Positions 1-8,155 of a stretch of 64,000 nucleotides of DNA are shown here, in pieces. The notes beneath the pieces were generated by a model. The model was not told the origin of the DNA. It did no database searches and saw nothing but the letters and a program-made list of their open reading frames with translations. The position numbers were made by a program, and so were the translations under genes. How positions within the stretch are numbered: the stretch's first letter is position 1; each line of letters opens with the position of its first letter. Source of the DNA: Pseudomonas fluorescens. Lineage in GTDB: Bacteria; Pseudomonadota; Gammaproteobacteria; Pseudomonadales; Pseudomonadaceae. The stretch is from positions 1,240,001-1,304,000 of the forward strand of contig NZ_LT907842.1 in NCBI RefSeq assembly GCF_900215245.1. The letters run 5' to 3'.

Positions 1-168
1 AAGGAAATTCTCGGCGTGAGCCACCGCGCCGAGGAGTACGGCACGGCACTCTTTGACGTGTTTTATTTCTATGGCCAGCCGACGACGCTGGAAAGTTACC
101 AGCGCACTGACCTGAGCACCGTGCAATACGGTTTCGAAGTGAAGCTGGACAAGCCCGAGGGCAAATAG
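1..168 (+). CDS. C-terminal end of an unknown protein (partial)
   Basis: An open frame enters from the left edge and ends at TAG 166-168, giving the last 55 residues of a protein that starts outside the window. The fragment is rich in Tyr and Phe and ends in a charged tail (LDKPEGK). I recognise no motif and assign no function. It points toward, and lies directly beside, the convergent PA4575-like gene. Confidence 0.6.
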   Translation, partial: KEILGVSHRAEEYGTALFDVFYFYGQPTTLESYQRTDLSTVQYGFEVKLDKPEGK

Positions 169-171
169 TGT

Positions 172-501
172 TCAGTGATGGGTATCACTGAGCGTCTGGC
201 CTCGCCCACCATTGAGTTGTCGCAGATGTGCCTGCAGGTGCAGGCACCAGATCTGCGGGTCATCGGCCAGCGCATAACCGTGCTGGGTCAGGCTTTCAAC
301 AATTGACTGCAGAATGGTTTCTGCCACGAAGGGCCCGTGAAACGGGCCTTGGGACTTGATGGTGGAGGGCTGTTCGCCGGTCATGCCAGCGGCAAACAAC
401 AACGTCCACATCCCGTTATCCCCCGCGAGAGGGCGAATGGAGCATTCGATACGGGTAACCAGGCCCAAACATTGGCGGGTAAGGCAAAGGTTGCGCGACA
501 T
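172..501 (-). CDS. PA4575-family conserved hypothetical protein
   Basis: This 109-residue protein starts MSRNLCLTRQ. I chose the ATG at 501 over the upstream in-frame start at 612 because a GAGGG ribosome-binding site sits about 9 bases before it and the conserved part begins there. It resembles a small Pseudomonas family that, as I recall, is named after P. aeruginosa PA4575. In that species the gene lies next to a Lon-like protease gene, as it does here (819-3257). There is no signal peptide or membrane segment. Function is unknown. Confidence 0.7.
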   Translation of the reverse strand: MSRNLCLTRQCLGLVTRIECSIRPLAGDNGMWTLLFAAGMTGEQPSTIKSQGPFHGPFVAETILQSIVESLTQHGYALADDPQIWCLHLQAHLRQLNGGRGQTLSDTHH

Positions 502-818
502 GGCGGCGACCCTCGGTAGATCGGTGTTCAACCTCGCGCCTGGCGAAGCTGTCTCTATCCAGCGACTCCTGTAGATATCCCTTACGCTCAGAATAGAAGA
601 AAACCAGTACAAACCAAGGCTGTAGGGACCAACGGGCGTTGGCCCCTGAGAGGCGAGTCAATTTAGTGGCGAATTCACCGCCGTTTCCAAATACTCCGCT
701 GATCCAATGTGGGAGCGGGCTTGCTCGCGAATGCTGTCGGTCAGACACATTGTTAATGACTGATCCACCGCCTTCGCGAGCAAGCCCGCTCCCACACTTA
801 CCGAGCTGCCACAAAAAA
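502..818. other. Intergenic stretch with one REP doublet
   Basis: These 317 bases separate the PA4575-like gene from the end of the Lon-like protease gene. Apart from the REP doublet at 709-795 and the ribosome-binding site of the PA4575-like gene I see nothing. Open frames crossing it on both strands lack gene-like features. Confidence 0.6.
709..795. repeat. REP doublet (REPIN), GAGCGGGC family
   Basis: Two inverted copies of the palindromic core GAGCGGGCTTGCTCGCGA face each other across about 40 bases. This is the usual REPIN form in the P. fluorescens group. No RAYT transposase gene, which mobilises such elements, is present in the window. Confidence 0.9.
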
Positions 819-3257
819 TCAGCTCGGCTTGGCTTCCGCCAACGCCTGCTGCGCCAGCTCCTTCTCCGCTTCCTTCAAGTCGTCCTCGCTGATCATCTCG
901 GCAATCGCGCGCAAACGCTCCACCACACGCGCATTCACCGTGCCTTCAGGGAATTGCCCCTCCTCGTCCGGCTCACCGGCCGGCTCACCGACCAACAAGC
1001 TCAGCGCCTCATCCGCCTGACGCACGGCATAGATGTGGAACTGCCCGTTGCGCACGGCCTGCAACACCTTCTCGTCGAGCATCAAGGTGGCGACGTTGGC
1101 TTGCGGAATGATCGCGCCCTGCTCGCCGGTCAACCCGCGCGCTTCGCAGAGGCGGAAGAAGCCTTCGATCTTCTCGTTGACCCCACCCACCGCCTGCACT
1201 TCACCGAATTGGTTGATCGAGCCGGTGATCGCAAAGCACTGCTTGAGCGGCGTTTTCGACAACGCCGAGATCAAGGTGCACGCCTCGCCCAACGAGGCAC
1301 TGTCGCCGTCCACGTACCCGTAGGACTGCTCCAGCGCGATACTGGCCGAGATCGCCAGCGGGAATTCCTGGGCATAACGGCTGCCCAGGTAACCGGTAAG
1401 GATCATCACGCCTTTGGAGTGAATCGGCTGACCGAGGTTAACCTCGCGCTCGATGTCGACGATGCCACTGCCGCCCGGGTACACCGTGGCGGAAATCCGC
1501 GCCGGCACGCCGAAGGCCGAATCGCCGACTTCCAGCACCGTCAGCCCGTTGCATTTGCCCACGGCCGCACCGGCGGTGTCGATCAGGATGACCCCAGCGA
1601 GCATGTCGTCGAGAATCCGCGCCGACACACGCCCGGTACGCGTGGCCTTGGCCTTGAGCGCCCGCTCGATATGCCCGGCATCGGTCATCTCATCACCCGC
1701 CAGGTGGCGAATGAAATCCGCCTCGCTCACCAGCTGGAACAAATCGCCGATACGCGCCGACAAACGCCCCTGGTGTTCGGCCAGGCGTGCGCTGTAGGTC
1801 GCCAGACGCGCCACGGCGTCCGACGTCAGCGGCGCCATGCCTTCTTCCGAGGTGCGGGTTTTGAGCAACTGGGCGAACTGCTCCAGGCTCTCGTCGACCA
1901 TCGGAATGTCTTCGTCGAAATCCACCAGGACGCGGAACATCTCCTGGAAGTCCGGATCGGCATCCTGCAACGCGTAGTAGAGCTGGCGCGAACCAATGAT
2001 GATGACCTTGACCTGCAACGGAATCATTTGCGGGTTGAGGGTCACGGTGGCCAGGCGGCCGAGCTCGCCCAGTGGCGATTCCATCTTCAGCTTGCGCGAC
2101 TGCAGGGAACGCTTGAGGGCGTCCCACACAAACGGTTCGCTGAGCATTTTCTCGGCTTCCAGAATCAGGAAACCGCCATTGGCACGGTGCAGAGCACCCG
2201 GACGCAACTGGCGATAGGTGGTGTAGAGCGCGCCCTGGTCGGTGCTGTATTCGATACGGCCAAACAGGTTGTCGTAGGTCGGGTGCGGCTCAAACACTAC
2301 CGGCGCACCGCCGTTGACCGAGTGGCCGACCACCAGGCTCGGGCAATACTGCTCTTCGAGCAGCTTGCGGGCCTGGGCGTCGGTCTTGGCGTCGTCCACC
2401 AGTTGCTCGACCACGGTTTTGAGCAGGTACACCTGCATGGCTTGCAGATAACCGCAAACACCGGCGTTTTCCGCGTACTTTTCCGACAGAGGCGCCAGCA
2501 AAGGTTGCAGGGCCAGGGTGATGGTTTCTTCGTTGAACTGACGCAGTTGGTTATTCGACTCACGCTTCCACTGCGGCAGGCTGGCCAGTTCTTCGTTAAG
2601 GCGTTCTTCCAGTTCGGAAATATCCGTATGGAAACGCTCGCGATCAGCCTCCGGCAGTTGCGAAAACTCCGCTTCGTCCAGCGCCTTGCCGTCGAGCATC
2701 GGGGTGAAGGCAATGTTGGAGCTGTCGCGGTAGAGCGCCACGTCCTTTTCCAGGGCCAGGCGTTCGATCACATCCAACGCCTTGTCGTAGCGCTGGTTGA
2801 AGGCGCGGTCGATGGCGCTTTTGCGCTGTTGATAGGTCGGGTGTTCGAAAACGGCCGGGAACGTCGCCACCAGGTTGTCGACCAACCCATTGATATCGGC
2901 AATGAACGCCGCCGCAGCGCCGCCCGGCAATTCCAGGGCGCGCGGTTCGCGCGGCTCATCAAAATTATTCACATAGACCCAGTCCGCCGGGGTCTGCAGG
3001 CGTTTGCCTTCGGCCTTCAGGTAGCGTTTGACGAACGAAAAGCGGCCGGTACCCGGCTCACCCATGACAAACACGTTGTAACCGGGGCGTGGCATGGCCA
3101 CGCCGAACTGCAAGGCTTCAACCGCACGTTCCTGGCCAAGCACACCGCGAAAGGGCTCCAAATCATTAGTGGTCGAGAAGCTGAACTGTTCAGCGGAGAA
3201 AGGGCGAGTCAGCGCTTCGGGCGCTAGACGCAAGCTGGCAGCAACAGGATCAGGCAT
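819..3257 (-). CDS. Lon-like ATP-dependent protease (AAA_32 / Lon_C family)
   Basis: This is an 812-residue cytoplasmic Lon-related protease of the type next to PA4575 in P. aeruginosa. A P-loop-like GEPGTGR lies at residues 66-72, followed by a long helical middle region and a C-terminal Lon-type peptidase domain. The catalytic Ser is S653 in GDSASLGEA, and the catalytic Lys is in GGVNEKIEG, about 43 residues later, the spacing usual for the Lon Ser-Lys dyad. The Walker A Lys is replaced by Arg (GTGR). It lacks the LAN substrate-binding domain of true Lon. ATG 3257 is supported by a GGAAG element just upstream. P. aeruginosa AsrA is a paralogue of this family, so I give no symbol. Confidence 0.88.
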   Translation of the reverse strand: MPDPVAASLRLAPEALTRPFSAEQFSFSTTNDLEPFRGVLGQERAVEALQFGVAMPRPGYNVFVMGEPGTGRFSFVKRYLKAEGKRLQTPADWVYVNNFDEPREPRALELPGGAAAAFIADINGLVDNLVATFPAVFEHPTYQQRKSAIDRAFNQRYDKALDVIERLALEKDVALYRDSSNIAFTPMLDGKALDEAEFSQLPEADRERFHTDISELEERLNEELASLPQWKRESNNQLRQFNEETITLALQPLLAPLSEKYAENAGVCGYLQAMQVYLLKTVVEQLVDDAKTDAQARKLLEEQYCPSLVVGHSVNGGAPVVFEPHPTYDNLFGRIEYSTDQGALYTTYRQLRPGALHRANGGFLILEAEKMLSEPFVWDALKRSLQSRKLKMESPLGELGRLATVTLNPQMIPLQVKVIIIGSRQLYYALQDADPDFQEMFRVLVDFDEDIPMVDESLEQFAQLLKTRTSEEGMAPLTSDAVARLATYSARLAEHQGRLSARIGDLFQLVSEADFIRHLAGDEMTDAGHIERALKAKATRTGRVSARILDDMLAGVILIDTAGAAVGKCNGLTVLEVGDSAFGVPARISATVYPGGSGIVDIEREVNLGQPIHSKGVMILTGYLGSRYAQEFPLAISASIALEQSYGYVDGDSASLGEACTLISALSKTPLKQCFAITGSINQFGEVQAVGGVNEKIEGFFRLCEARGLTGEQGAIIPQANVATLMLDEKVLQAVRNGQFHIYAVRQADEALSLLVGEPAGEPDEEGQFPEGTVNARVVERLRAIAEMISEDDLKEAEKELAQQALAEAKPS

Positions 3258-3404
3258 CGGGCTTCCTTACATCAGGCGGGGCAGATGAGCGCATTCTGGC
3301 TCCCGGTTGCGCGCTCTGGCAAGGCGAGCCTTTGGGAAAGCCTGGACACGGGAGGCCTCCTACAAAAAAATCGCGACAACTCGGTTTGTTTTATAAAAAA
3401 TAAC

Positions 3405-3433
3405 GGAACCCTAGGAACGTGCCTAAACTCCAA
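3405..3433 (+). promoter_or_regulatory. Possible ECF-sigma (AlgU-like) promoter before the DUF3015 gene
   Basis: GGAACC (3405-3410) and CTCCAA (3428-3433) are 17 bases apart, roughly like the GGAACTT and TCTGA elements used by AlgU/RpoE-type sigma factors. The match is imperfect and other promoter readings of this AT-rich stretch are possible. Confidence 0.25.
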
Positions 3434-3524
3434 ATTGCGCGGGTTGGACTAATAACTGGCCCCTAGGGCGCTGCGAAGCGCCTGAACCCTTGTCCATTGG
3501 TTTGCACACAAAGAGAACAAAGCT

Positions 3525-4013
3525 ATGAAACGGATCCTTCTTGGTACTCTCTTCACCGTTGTCTCCCTCAATGCAATGGCTGAATCTCCAGGTGGCCCGA
3601 ACTGCGGTTGGGGCAACATGTTGTTCGAAGGCCAGCGCGGTACTCCAGCCCACTTCCTCGCTTCCACCACCAACGGCACCTCCGGTAACGCCACCTTCGG
3701 CATGACCTCGGGCACCAACGGTTGCAGCACCAACAGCGCCCTGACCTACGGCGGCAAGTCCTGGATTGCCATGAATGGCATGATGAACGAGCTCTCCGAA
3801 GACATGGCCAAGGGCAACGGCGAAGCGCTGACCACCTATGCCGTGGTACTGGGCGTTGCGCCTGAAGATCGCGAGCACTTTGCTGCCGTGACCCACGAGC
3901 ACTTCCAGCAAATCTTCAGCAAAGCTGACGTGACCGCTGACGACGTGCACAACAACACCCTGGCTGTACTGAAAAGCGATACCCGCCTGGCCAAATACGC
4001 TACCCAGGCTTAA
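3525..4013 (+). CDS. DUF3015 family periplasmic protein
   Basis: This 162-residue protein has a clear Sec signal peptide (MKRILLGTLFTVVSLNAMA, cleaved near residue 19). The mature part is rich in Gly, Asn and Thr with NCGWGNMLFEG near its start, which I recognise as the DUF3015 family. ATG 3525 follows an AAGAGAACAAAG purine-rich ribosome-binding region. A strong terminator follows the stop. Its neighbour, the DUF4105 gene, starts 91 bases downstream and is also exported. Molecular function is unknown. Confidence 0.85.
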   Translation: MKRILLGTLFTVVSLNAMAESPGGPNCGWGNMLFEGQRGTPAHFLASTTNGTSGNATFGMTSGTNGCSTNSALTYGGKSWIAMNGMMNELSEDMAKGNGEALTTYAVVLGVAPEDREHFAAVTHEHFQQIFSKADVTADDVHNNTLAVLKSDTRLAKYATQA

Positions 4014-4021
4014 GCTCGACC

Positions 4022-4053
4022 GGCCCGCGTCTTTCGAGGCGCGGGTTTTACTT
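4022..4053 (+). terminator. Rho-independent terminator after the DUF3015 gene
   Basis: CCCGCG (4024-4029) pairs with CGCGGG (4040-4045) across a 10-base loop and is followed by TTTTACTTTT. It lies 10 bases after the stop codon. Confidence 0.8.
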
Positions 4054-4104
4054 TTGGACCCGCCTCCCCTTTGGGTCTCACTTTTCCCGACTTAAGTTGC
4101 CCCT

Positions 4105-5958
4105 ATGCTCAAACGCCTTGCCTGGTTGGCACTCTTCGCCTGCGCCCCGCTATACGCGGCCCCGCATATTGATGATCAACGTTTGCAGCAATTGGCCAAC
4201 GATCCGTTCTGGCTGTCTTTGGGCCATTACGAAGCCGGCAAGCTCAAAGGCTGGCGCAGCTATGTCAGCGACAAGAAATTCTTCCTCGCCCCCGACGGTG
4301 CCCACCACCCGGACGCCGAGCTCAAGGCCACCGTTGAAGCGCTGTATGCTCCGGCAAGCCTGGGTGAAAAACATGCGCAGTGCGTTTACCCGGCACGTAC
4401 CCGCTGGCTGAAGGAACAGTTGCACCTCACCGATCTGCCCGCACTGGAGTGCAAAGAATTCACCCAATGGTTCAAGGACGTCGCGCCCCACAGCGCGGTG
4501 ATGATCTTCCCGGCGGCCTACCTCAACAGCCCGTCGTCGATGTTCGGCCACACGCTGCTGCGCATCGACCAGGCTGACGTGCAGAGCAACAACACCGCCC
4601 TGCTCAGCTATGCGATCAACTTCGGCGCCTACATCGAAGGCTCCGACAACAGCATTCTCTATGCCTGGAAAGGCCTGATGGGCGGCTATCCCGGCCTGTT
4701 TGCGCTGGTGCCGTACCAAGAAAAGCTCTCGGAATACCGTAGCCTCGAAAACCGCGACCTGTGGGAATACCGCCTCAACCTGACCCAGCTCGAGACCGAG
4801 CGCATGGTCCGGCACGTGTGGGAGCTCAAGCAGATCCAGTTCGACTACTTCTTCTTCGACGAAAACTGCTCCTACCGCCTGCTGGAACTGCTGCAAGTGG
4901 CCCGCCCGAGCCTGCGCCTGACCGAGCAATTCCCGCTGACGGCGATCCCGACCGACACCGTTAAGGCGGTAAAAGAAGCCGGTTTGGTGGAGAAGATTGA
5001 TTACCGCCCGTCCCGTGAGCGCGAGCTGCTCGAACGCGCCAAACCGCTGGATGGCGACGAGCAACAATGGGTACTGAAAGTCAGCGATGACCAGAAGCAA
5101 TTGCAGGAGCCGGCCTTCAAAGCCCTGCCCCGCGATCGCCAGGCGCTGATCATCGACGCCGCCTATCGCTTGGGTCGCTACCGCGCCAACGGCCTGGAGC
5201 GCGACACCGAACGCTCCCAACGCAGCTTCGAACTGCTGCGTGCGATCAACCAGAACCCCGCGCCCGACCTCAACATCGCGCGCCCGGGCCTGCCCGAAGA
5301 TGGCCATGAATCACGCACCTGGCAAGCCGGCATCGGCACCCGTGGCAGCAAAACCTTCGGTGAATACGGCCTGCGCATGGCCTACCACGACCTTAACGAC
5401 AACGCCGAAGGCTTCCCCTTGGGCGCGCAGATTGAAATCCTGCAAATGAAGCTGCGCCAGTACGAAGGCAACCACTGGCAGGTGCAGCAACTGGACCTGG
5501 CGACCATCCGCTCGCTGACCCCGCGCAACGCGCTGTTGCAGCCGTGGTCATGGCAAGTGACCGGAGGCCTGGAACGCGTGCCGGGTAAACACGACGACCA
5601 AACCCTGGTCTCTCACGTTAACGGCGGCGCTGGCGGCACCTGGCAACTGAGCGACGACATGCTCGGCTTCGCCCTCGGCACGGTGCGCGTGGAACACAAT
5701 AATGACTTCAGCGAAGCCATCTCCCCGGCAGCCGGGTTTAACACGGGCCTGCTGTGGAAAAACCCGCTGGGCAATTTGAGCCTGGAAGCCAAAGGCGATT
5801 TCTTCACCAATGGTGAAGTGCGCCGCAGTGTGAGCCTGAACCAGCAGTGGGAATTGTCGCGCAACCTCGGGTTACGCCTGAGCGCCCAACGCGAGTACAG
5901 CCACCTTTCCACGCCAGTGAATGAAGTGATGCTTGAAGTGAAGTGGTACCACTACTGA
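4105..5958 (+). CDS. DUF4105 (Lnb N-terminal-like) periplasmic/outer-membrane protein
   Basis: This 617-residue protein has a Sec signal peptide (residues 1-18, ending PLYA). Its first half holds the DUF4105/Lnb-like module, with conserved stretches SPSSMFGHTLLRI and FDYFFFDENCSYRLLELL that carry the candidate active His and Cys of this papain-like fold. The second half, from about residue 390, is rich in alternating hydrophobic and polar residues and ends in KWYHY with an aromatic C-terminus, as in outer-membrane beta-barrel domains. It probably acts at the cell envelope. It follows the DUF3015 gene in the same direction but after a terminator. Exact activity is unknown. Confidence 0.8.
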   Translation: MLKRLAWLALFACAPLYAAPHIDDQRLQQLANDPFWLSLGHYEAGKLKGWRSYVSDKKFFLAPDGAHHPDAELKATVEALYAPASLGEKHAQCVYPARTRWLKEQLHLTDLPALECKEFTQWFKDVAPHSAVMIFPAAYLNSPSSMFGHTLLRIDQADVQSNNTALLSYAINFGAYIEGSDNSILYAWKGLMGGYPGLFALVPYQEKLSEYRSLENRDLWEYRLNLTQLETERMVRHVWELKQIQFDYFFFDENCSYRLLELLQVARPSLRLTEQFPLTAIPTDTVKAVKEAGLVEKIDYRPSRERELLERAKPLDGDEQQWVLKVSDDQKQLQEPAFKALPRDRQALIIDAAYRLGRYRANGLERDTERSQRSFELLRAINQNPAPDLNIARPGLPEDGHESRTWQAGIGTRGSKTFGEYGLRMAYHDLNDNAEGFPLGAQIEILQMKLRQYEGNHWQVQQLDLATIRSLTPRNALLQPWSWQVTGGLERVPGKHDDQTLVSHVNGGAGGTWQLSDDMLGFALGTVRVEHNNDFSEAISPAAGFNTGLLWKNPLGNLSLEAKGDFFTNGEVRRSVSLNQQWELSRNLGLRLSAQREYSHLSTPVNEVMLEVKWYHY

Positions 5959-7075
5959 TCTGTAAGCCCCGGCGATGACCCGATGTGGGAGCGGGCTTGC
6001 TCGCGAAGGCGGTGTATCAGTATCGGCTAGGCTGACTGACCCACCGCCATCGCGAGCAAGCCCGCTCCCACACTTGTTTTGTGCCAGGCCTGAATTCTGT
6101 GCCCGCCGCAGTTCAAAGGTGGGAGCCGGGCTTGCTCGCGAATGCGGTATATCTGCAGCAGATAGTCTGACTGACCCACCGCCATCGCAGGCAAGCCAGC
6201 TCCCACACTTGTTTTGTGCCAGGCCTGAATTCTGTGCCCGCCGCAGTTCAAAGGTGGGAGCCGGGCTTGCCCGCGATGGCGGTGGTTCAGGCAATGATGT
6301 ATTGATTGACCCACCGCATTCGCGAGCAAGCCCGCTCCCACACTTGTTTTGTGCCAGGCCTGAATTCTGTGCCCGCTGCAGTTCAAAGGTGGGAGCCGGG
6401 CTTGCCCGCGATGGCGGTGGTTCAGGCAATGATGTATTGATTGACGCACCGCATTCGCGAGCAAGCCCGCTCCCACACTTGTTTTGTGCCAGGCCTGAAT
6501 TCTGTGCCCGCCGCAGTTCAAAGGTGGGAGCCGGGCTTGCCCGCGATGGCGGTGGTTCAGGCAATGATGTATTGATTGACCCACCGCCTTCGCGAGCAAG
6601 CCCGCTCCCACACTTGTTTTGTGCCAGGCCTGAATTCTGTGCCCGCTGCAGTTCAAAGGTGGGAGCCGGGCTTGCCCGCGATGGCGGTGGTTCAGGCAAT
6701 GATGTATTGATTGACCCACCGCATTCGCGAGCAAGCCCGCTCCCACACTTGTTTTGTGCCAGGCCTGAATTCTGTGCCCGCCGCAGTTCAAAGGTGGGAG
6801 CCGGGCTTGCCCGCGATGGCGGTGGGTCAGGCATGATGTATTGATTGACCCACCGCATTCGCGAGCAAGCCCGCTCCCACACTTGTTTTTGTGCCAGGCC
6901 TGAATTCTGTGCCCGCTGCAGTTCAAAGGTGGGAGCCGGGCTTGCTCGCGATGGCGGTGGTTCAGGCAATGATGTATTGATTGACCCACTGCATTCGCGA
7001 GCAAGCCCGCTCCCACATTTGGCTCGCGTAGAGTCAGATGCACTGCATTCCAGCCCAATCAGGAGCTCCATCAAC
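5959..7075. other. Gene-free stretch filled by a REP array
   Basis: Between the DUF4105 stop and the chorismate mutase start, 1032 of the 1117 bases belong to the tandem REP array (5985-7016). The remaining 59 bases before the chorismate mutase gene hold its ribosome-binding site. Long open frames cross the array on both strands because its period (135 bp) is a multiple of three; I do not regard them as genes. Confidence 0.9.
5985..7016. repeat. Tandem array of eight REP doublets, 135-bp period
   Basis: Left arms starting GTGGGAGC occur at 5985, 6119, 6254, 6389, 6524, 6659, 6794 and 6929. Right arms ending GCTCCCAC close each unit. Seven nearly identical linkers (GTGCCAGGCCTGAATTC at 6081, 6216, 6351, 6486, 6621, 6756, 6891) join the units at exactly 135-bp intervals. 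Copy 1 lacks the extra C that all later left arms carry (GAGCCGGG), and copy 2 has a divergent core. Copies 3-8 are almost identical, so they arose by recent unequal recombination or slippage. Confidence 0.95.
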
Positions 7076-7381
7076 ATGGCCGTTAACTGCACCACCCTTG
7101 AACAAGTCCGCGCAAACATCGACCGCCTCGACCAGCAAATCGTCGCCCTACTGGCTGAACGCGGCCACTACGTTTCCCAGGCCGCTCGCTTCAAAAAAGA
7201 CTCGGACGACGTCAAGGCGCCGCAACGGGTTGAACAGGTGATCGCCAAGGTGCGGGGGTTATCCGAGGCGTTGGGCGCTAACCCTGAGGTGACTGAGCAG
7301 GTGTATCGCGCCATGATTGCGGCGTTTATCCAGCAGGAATTGGCTGAACATGCCGCGCTGACGAATAACCAGACGGCATAA
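7076..7381 (+). CDS. Chorismate mutase (AroQ class; chorismate mutase / isochorismate lyase fold)
   Basis: This 101-residue all-helical protein begins EQVRANIDRLDQQIVALLAERG and has the internal FKKDSDDVKAPQRVEQV segment typical of the AroQ family, including the N-terminal Arg and central Lys that contact the substrate. It would convert chorismate to prephenate, but the family also contains PchB-type isochorismate-pyruvate lyases, and single-domain proteins of this size are hard to tell apart. There is no siderophore cluster nearby, so I favour chorismate mutase. ATG 7076 has AGGAG 10 bases upstream; longer in-frame starts run into the REP array and are rejected. Confidence 0.8.
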   Translation: MAVNCTTLEQVRANIDRLDQQIVALLAERGHYVSQAARFKKDSDDVKAPQRVEQVIAKVRGLSEALGANPEVTEQVYRAMIAAFIQQELAEHAALTNNQTA

Positions 7382-7388
7382 CCCCCTT

Positions 7389-7419
7389 TGTGGCGAGCAG
7401 GCTTGCCCCGCTCGCCACA
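7389..7419. repeat. Solo REP-like hairpin / possible terminator of the chorismate mutase gene
   Basis: TGTGGCGAGC (7389-7398) and GCTCGCCACA (7410-7419) form a perfect 10-bp stem around an AGGCTTGCCCC loop. It resembles another Pseudomonas REP class. It lies 8 bases after the stop codon and may stop transcripts from both sides, although there is no T-tract. Confidence 0.6.
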
Positions 7420-7436
7420 GAAGCAGGATTTGCCTG

Positions 7437-7727
7437 CTAAGCGGCGGGGGTCATCGCTTGGGTCAGGTCATCGACGACGGCCTTGCCCATCTCACACAGA
7501 TAATGCGCGGCCCAGGCGTATTGTTCGCCGCGCACATCCATGGCGGCTTCCATGGCGAGTTTCTTCGAGTAAAAAAGCAAGGTGGAGGCGTGTTCCAGCG
7601 CTTGATCAATCGGCATGCCGGCATTGACGCGGAACAGCGGTTTTGCGTTTTCGCCGTAGTCGCCAAAGGTGACAACGCCGAGGGTGGTGATTGAGGACAG
7701 GGGTGGATCGGGGACGACTTTAGACAT
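7437..7727 (-). CDS. DUF3077 family protein
   Basis: This 96-residue protein begins MSKVVPDPP and contains FRVNAGMPIDQALEHASTLL, the pattern of the small Pseudomonas DUF3077 family. A second member lies at 59911-60219. It has no signal peptide or membrane segment and is predicted to be a small helical cytosolic protein. ATG 7727 is chosen because the MSKxVPDPP start is conserved in the family; the longer frame from 7778 runs into the structured leader. Function is unknown. Confidence 0.75.
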   Translation of the reverse strand: MSKVVPDPPLSSITTLGVVTFGDYGENAKPLFRVNAGMPIDQALEHASTLLFYSKKLAMEAAMDVRGEQYAWAAHYLCEMGKAVVDDLTQAMTPAA

Positions 7728-7860
7728 GGTGTACCTACTAAGTGAGATAAAGGACCACCACAGCACGTCGCTAAACATAAAGGGGTGGCAGCTGTACGCA
7801 GGTTAGCGAACCGGTCACCTAGACACCCGGCAGATCCGAAGATCTCCCGCGCACAGCCGC
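7728..7860 (-). promoter_or_regulatory. Candidate structured 5' leader of the DUF3077 gene
   Basis: On the minus strand the 7832-7845 segment reads AGATCTTCGGATCT, a 5-bp stem capped by a C(UUCG)G tetraloop. It is followed by further pairable segments, such as AGGT/ACCT around CGGTTCGCTAACC. The leader is over 100 bases long, which is long for a 96-residue gene, and similar leaders precede related genes in other Pseudomonas genomes as I remember them. Confidence 0.45.
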
Positions 7861-7927
7861 CATAACACGATATCGACAAGCATAAAAACCGCCTGCCAAG
7901 TGTGTAAAGAGGATGAGTCTTAGTGAT

Positions 7928-7967
7928 TCGGGTCGCTAAACCCAGTCGCTGTTTTGCAGCGACCCGA
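7928..7967. repeat. Perfect 10-bp inverted repeat
   Basis: TCGGGTCGCT (7928-7937) and AGCGACCCGA (7958-7967) are exact reverse complements separated by 20 bases. It could be an operator or an RNA hairpin. It lies about 200 bases upstream of the DUF3077 gene and about 190 bases upstream of the lipoprotein gene. Confidence 0.6.
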
Positions 7968-8155
7968 GGAGGCTAGACACTCAAACCCTAAGGCACAATA
8001 GGCCAGGGATTCTCTAGGAAACGTCCTGCAATTTAAAGAGAATCGTCGTTGATGGCCCTTTAGCCCAACACCTTTCTCACCTCGCTTTCACACCTCCCCG
8101 ACAAATCCCTGACTAGACTTGCCCTATCAGCCGTGAAACGGCCAGGGAGCAAGCG

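Larger units (their letters stand above)
7728..8155. other. Structured intergenic region between the DUF3077 gene and a lipoprotein gene
   Basis: These 428 bases hold the leader of the DUF3077 gene on the minus strand (7728-7860), with a UUCG hairpin, and a separate perfect 10-bp inverted repeat at 7928-7967. The remaining part up to 8155 holds the promoter region of the lipoprotein gene, in which I can name no specific site. Confidence 0.6.

Noticed and set aside
639..3227. 862-residue open frame on the + strand
   Set aside because: It is the antisense shadow of the Lon-like protease gene; the translation is rich in Arg, His and Gln without motifs.
5985..7016. CRISPR array
   Set aside because: Repeats and linkers are both conserved, units are 135 bp and palindromic like REPs, and no cas genes are near.
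5872..7119. Open frames of 289-415 residues crossing the REP array on both strands
   Set aside because: The 135-bp period equals 45 codons, so frames stay open by arithmetic; the translations are simple repeats of the REP sequence.
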